A stretch of 7,443 nt of DNA from an uncultured Verrucomicrobiales bacterium (GTDB taxonomy: Bacteria; Verrucomicrobiota; Verrucomicrobiia; Verrucomicrobiales; DEV007), in the NCBI GenBank assembly GCA_937893785.1, contig CALCSP010000528.1, positions 1 to 7,443 on the forward strand, in the 5' to 3' direction. A program made the translations under genes and the position numbers. Under the pieces are notes generated by a model that was given only the letters and a program-made list of their open reading frames with translations, had not been told where the DNA came from and made no database searches. Shown here piece after piece: positions 5,148-7,443 of the stretch. Within the stretch, counting starts at the first letter, position 1. Every line of letters starts with the position of its first letter.

Positions 5148-7443
5148 TTAGCTGCCGCGCATGCGCAAAAAGACCTGTCGGTTCAGTTCTCTCACAGGAT
5201 TGGCAAGGCGGATTGTGATAGTGGATGTGTTGTCACCGTTGTCTGTGATGGAGAGGGTTTCAAATAGGTCGGGACTTGAGGACCAAGTTGCGAGATCTCC
5301 GGATAATTCCAGTTCAAGAAGGCCCTCGGCGTCCATGTTCCTGCGAAACGTGATAGTCAGGTAATCGTTTTCTCCAATTCGGGTAAGTCCAGTAGTGGGG
5401 GCAGGGGCATCACTGGCAAGGTTGGGTTTCGAGCCGAAAAGGAATTCAAGGTAGTTACTGATATCATCACCATCGTCGTCATCTTTGGGCGATCCCTTAA
5501 CATTGTTCAGGGTTGCCCAGACTGCGTATGAGATGCCGGATCCCTCGGCGGTGCCTGGAGATCCCCCCAAGTTGCGACTGGCTGACCAGTTAGCTGGGTC
5601 ATTATGGTCTGGGATGCTTGTCGGGTTTGTTAGAACAAGGCTGGATCCCTCACCGTCTGCAGTGGTTGGCCAGGGAACCTGGTCATTATAAGTGAAATCA
5701 ATGATAGTTGTGTTATCCGTGTCGACGATACGCAAAGCCTCACCATCATTACTCAGTCGCCCGCTGTATTCATAAAAGGCAACATTGCTTGCCCCGTATC
5801 TTGCCTCAAAGGCTTCATGATTGCGGATCAGCAACATGTATTGTCCTGCGGGAAGGATGGCCTGCTGGGGGAAGGTGAAGTTGATTCCGGACTGGAAACG
5901 AACCCCACCAAGGTCCAGTGCGGATGTTCCCGGGTTGAAAAACTCGATAAATTCAAAGTCATCCCGATCGTTGCTGATCTGAGATTCTTCATCGCTGGTT
6001 GGATTAGAGGGATGATAGTGAAACTCTGAAATAACGAGGTTTGTGGCACTCGCGGGTATCGTGTCGATGGAGAAAAATGCCTGATTGAGCGCGCTCCATT
6101 CATTGCTGGCCGTATTGAAGGATCGAGCGCGAATCATCGTAGGTTGAGAAAGGAAAAGGGGATCAGAAACGTTGTCTCCACCTCCCTGACTGGTTTCACC
6201 GCGTAAGATCATGTCGAGGCGGATGTCCGAGCTTGTTCCACTGGTTTGGTGGATTTCGACGGCGATGACGTTATTTCCCGCTGAAAGTGCCGACTTCGGC
6301 ACGGTGTAGTCTTTCCATCCGTTCTCATCGTTAACATTACCGGAGGCAAACGAGCTGAAGCTCGCATTGGGTTCGAGATTCTGCCTTAGGACTTCGGAGC
6401 CGTTGATGTAAACGGCGATGCCATCGTCGTATTTTAGCCTTAGTAAAAAGTTAAAGAATATTGTGGGATCGGGTATATCGACAGTCGTGCGAAAGTAAGT
6501 GGTGGGATACTTGCTTGAAGCATCCGGCCCGAAGCCCAAGGTTGTCCCTGCACCTTCTCCGTCACTGCCGTATCCAAGCTCCGATGGACCGCTAGCCCAT
6601 CCGGAATCATCGAAATTTGTGTTTCTCCAAGTGGTGCCTTGGTCACTGCCGTCATCCAGATAGCGCCATTCGTGGCCGCTTGTTATATAGGTGATAGGGG
6701 TCGGAAGACCGCCGCCGAAGGAGGCAATGAGAGCGTCAGGATTTGGGGCTCCACCCGGGAGTCGAGGATCGCTTCCATCCAATGTGTAGTAAATCCTGTC
6801 GGCGTCGGTAGCTATTGTCAGCGGGGTGTCTTCTGATAATGAACCGCCGTGCTGACTGAAGATCGGGGCAATGATGTCCGGATACATTCCGGCTGAGCGG
6901 AAGCGTCCGATCATGGTTTGGGCAAGGTCTGGGAAGTGGTTATTGACGAGGTTCTGCTGGTAATTGAGCCAGTCCTGGTATTCACGAAAGCGGTCGCCCC
7001 AGCGTGCGGATTCAGCAATAAATCCGGGCTGCGCCTCATCGACGCGTTTCTGCAAACGCTCGATGTTTTTTGCCGGTGTCAATGCTCCGTCATTGAAGAA
7101 GTGCATATGAATACGGTCGGCGACGAGCATGGCAAAGTCGGCATTGCCGCTACGCAAACTTGACATCAGGTTTAAGGGGCCCTGATCTGTTACTGATTTT
7201 CCTGTCGGGCGCAGGTATCCGTCGGCGTCCTTCATCTGGAAGCGGAAGGGTTGTCCCTGGGCTTTGGAGCCGAGTAGTCTGACCTCGCTTTCCGAGTTAC
7301 CGCTTACCCAGAGCAGCATGAAGTCGATCAGGTTGGCGACATCAATGTTGTTGTTGTTGTTGTCCCACGGGTTGCGGCTTGAAGCCAGTGCCTTCGCCTC
7401 GTTCCAGAAAATACCGTCACCATCGTAGACCTTTTCATCATTA
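5148..7443 (-). CDS. CotH-kinase / lamin-tail multidomain secreted protein (5' end beyond window)
   Basis: The frame is open from the TAA at 5150-5148 to the right edge, giving 764 visible residues; the Met at 7319 is internal. Domains in order, by visible residue: (1) 1-190, C-terminal half of a CotH-like kinase, with NLIDFMLL, FRFQMKDADG and ADRIHMHFFNDGALTP; (2) about 193-241, first half of a chitobiase/Fn3-associated domain (IYYTLDGSDPR); (3) about 248-416, a galactose-binding jelly roll (WRYLDDGSDQGTTWR, YFRTTVDI, DDGIAVYINGSEV, NVIAVEIHQ); (4) about 425-460, second half of the chitobiase-type domain (TMIRARSFNTASNEWSAL); (5) about 466-631, lamin-tail domain (LVISEFHYHPSN, DDFEFIEFFNPG, LPAGQYMLLIRN, WSASRNLGGSPG); (6) about 654-670, acidic DDDDGDDISNYLEFLFG, like calcium-binding thrombospondin type 3 motifs; (7) about 681-763, a C-terminal beta domain common in Verrucomicrobiota. 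CotH proteins are extracellular or spore-coat atypical kinases. Here a surface role is inferred, with the target unknown. Confidence 0.9.
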   Translation of the reverse strand, partial: NDEKVYDGDGIFWNEAKALASSRNPWDNNNNNIDVANLIDFMLLWVSGNSESEVRLLGSKAQGQPFRFQMKDADGYLRPTGKSVTDQGPLNLMSSLRSGNADFAMLVADRIHMHFFNDGALTPAKNIERLQKRVDEAQPGFIAESARWGDRFREYQDWLNYQQNLVNNHFPDLAQTMIGRFRSAGMYPDIIAPIFSQHGGSLSEDTPLTIATDADRIYYTLDGSDPRLPGGAPNPDALIASFGGGLPTPITYITSGHEWRYLDDGSDQGTTWRNTNFDDSGWASGPSELGYGSDGEGAGTTLGFGPDASSKYPTTYFRTTVDIPDPTIFFNFLLRLKYDDGIAVYINGSEVLRQNLEPNASFSSFASGNVNDENGWKDYTVPKSALSAGNNVIAVEIHQTSGTSSDIRLDMILRGETSQGGGDNVSDPLFLSQPTMIRARSFNTASNEWSALNQAFFSIDTIPASATNLVISEFHYHPSNPTSDEESQISNDRDDFEFIEFFNPGTSALDLGGVRFQSGINFTFPQQAILPAGQYMLLIRNHEAFEARYGASNVAFYEYSGRLSNDGEALRIVDTDNTTIIDFTYNDQVPWPTTADGEGSSLVLTNPTSIPDHNDPANWSASRNLGGSPGTAEGSGISYAVWATLNNVKGSPKDDDDGDDISNYLEFLFGSKPNLASDAPAPTTGLTRIGENDYLTITFRRNMDAEGLLELELSGDLATWSSSPDLFETLSITDNGDNTSTITIRLANPVRELNRQVFLRMRGS
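6195..6701 (-). other. Galactose-binding-like domain nested in a chitobiase-type domain
   Basis: The jelly-roll module sits between IYYTLDGSDPR upstream and TMIRARSF downstream, two motifs that normally lie about 25-40 residues apart in one small beta sandwich. About 200 residues separate them here. The nesting is seen in the order of motifs; the domain names come from family knowledge. Confidence 0.7.
7347..7361 (-). repeat. Trinucleotide repeat (GTT)5 encoding Asn5
   Basis: Five perfect GTT units on the plus strand (AAC codons on the coding strand) give DNNNNNID just before the NLIDFMLL helix of the CotH domain. Slippage would add or remove Asn without a frameshift. Confidence 0.8.

Noticed and set aside
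7317..7319. ATG at 7319 as the start of the CotH protein
   Set aside because: The frame continues upstream without a stop to the window edge and encodes conserved CotH sequence (NLIDF) right before it, so this Met is internal.

Overview
The window looks like a piece of a Verrucomicrobiota-type chromosome, possibly from the marine or aquatic Verrucomicrobiales/Opitutales; the genus cannot be called from sequence alone. The case rests on gene content. It holds a CotH-kinase protein joined to chitobiase-type, lamin-tail and Verrucomicrobia-style C-terminal beta domains, a very long BspA/LRR_5 lipoprotein, an export-tagged sugar phosphate isomerase-like protein, and an arylsulfotransferase-like beta-propeller. 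Base composition is moderate, by eye near 50% GC. No tRNA, rRNA, CRISPR array, transposase or integrase is visible.

All five genes are on the minus strand, so transcription runs from high to low coordinates. In that order they are: (1) 7443-5148, the 3' part of a large CotH/lamin-tail protein whose start lies beyond the right edge; (2) 4978-1778, a complete 1066-residue lipoprotein built of about 32 LRR_5 units; (3) 1649-711, a secreted six-bladed propeller; (4) 673-401, a 90-residue protein with two membrane segments; (5) 301-1, the first 100 residues of a Tat-exported TIM-barrel isomerase-like protein. The gaps are 169, 128, 37 and 99 bp. Only genes 3 and 4 are close enough to suggest co-transcription. 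A short hairpin with a U-tract follows the LRR gene, and a perfect TATAAT sits before the propeller gene, so genes 3-4 probably form a unit separate from the LRR gene.

The common theme is the cell envelope. Four of the five products carry, or are expected to carry, export or membrane signals: Tat, Sec, lipoprotein and transmembrane. The fifth, the CotH protein, is of a type that is normally secreted, but its N-terminus is missing. No metabolic pathway links the genes clearly. The most distinctive item is the LRR lipoprotein. Its 23-residue repeats are interrupted by two kinds of spacer arranged in the order A-B-B-A, which points to growth by segmental duplication. I see no convincing new defence or mobile system; the findings below are structural oddities, and their interest scores reflect that.
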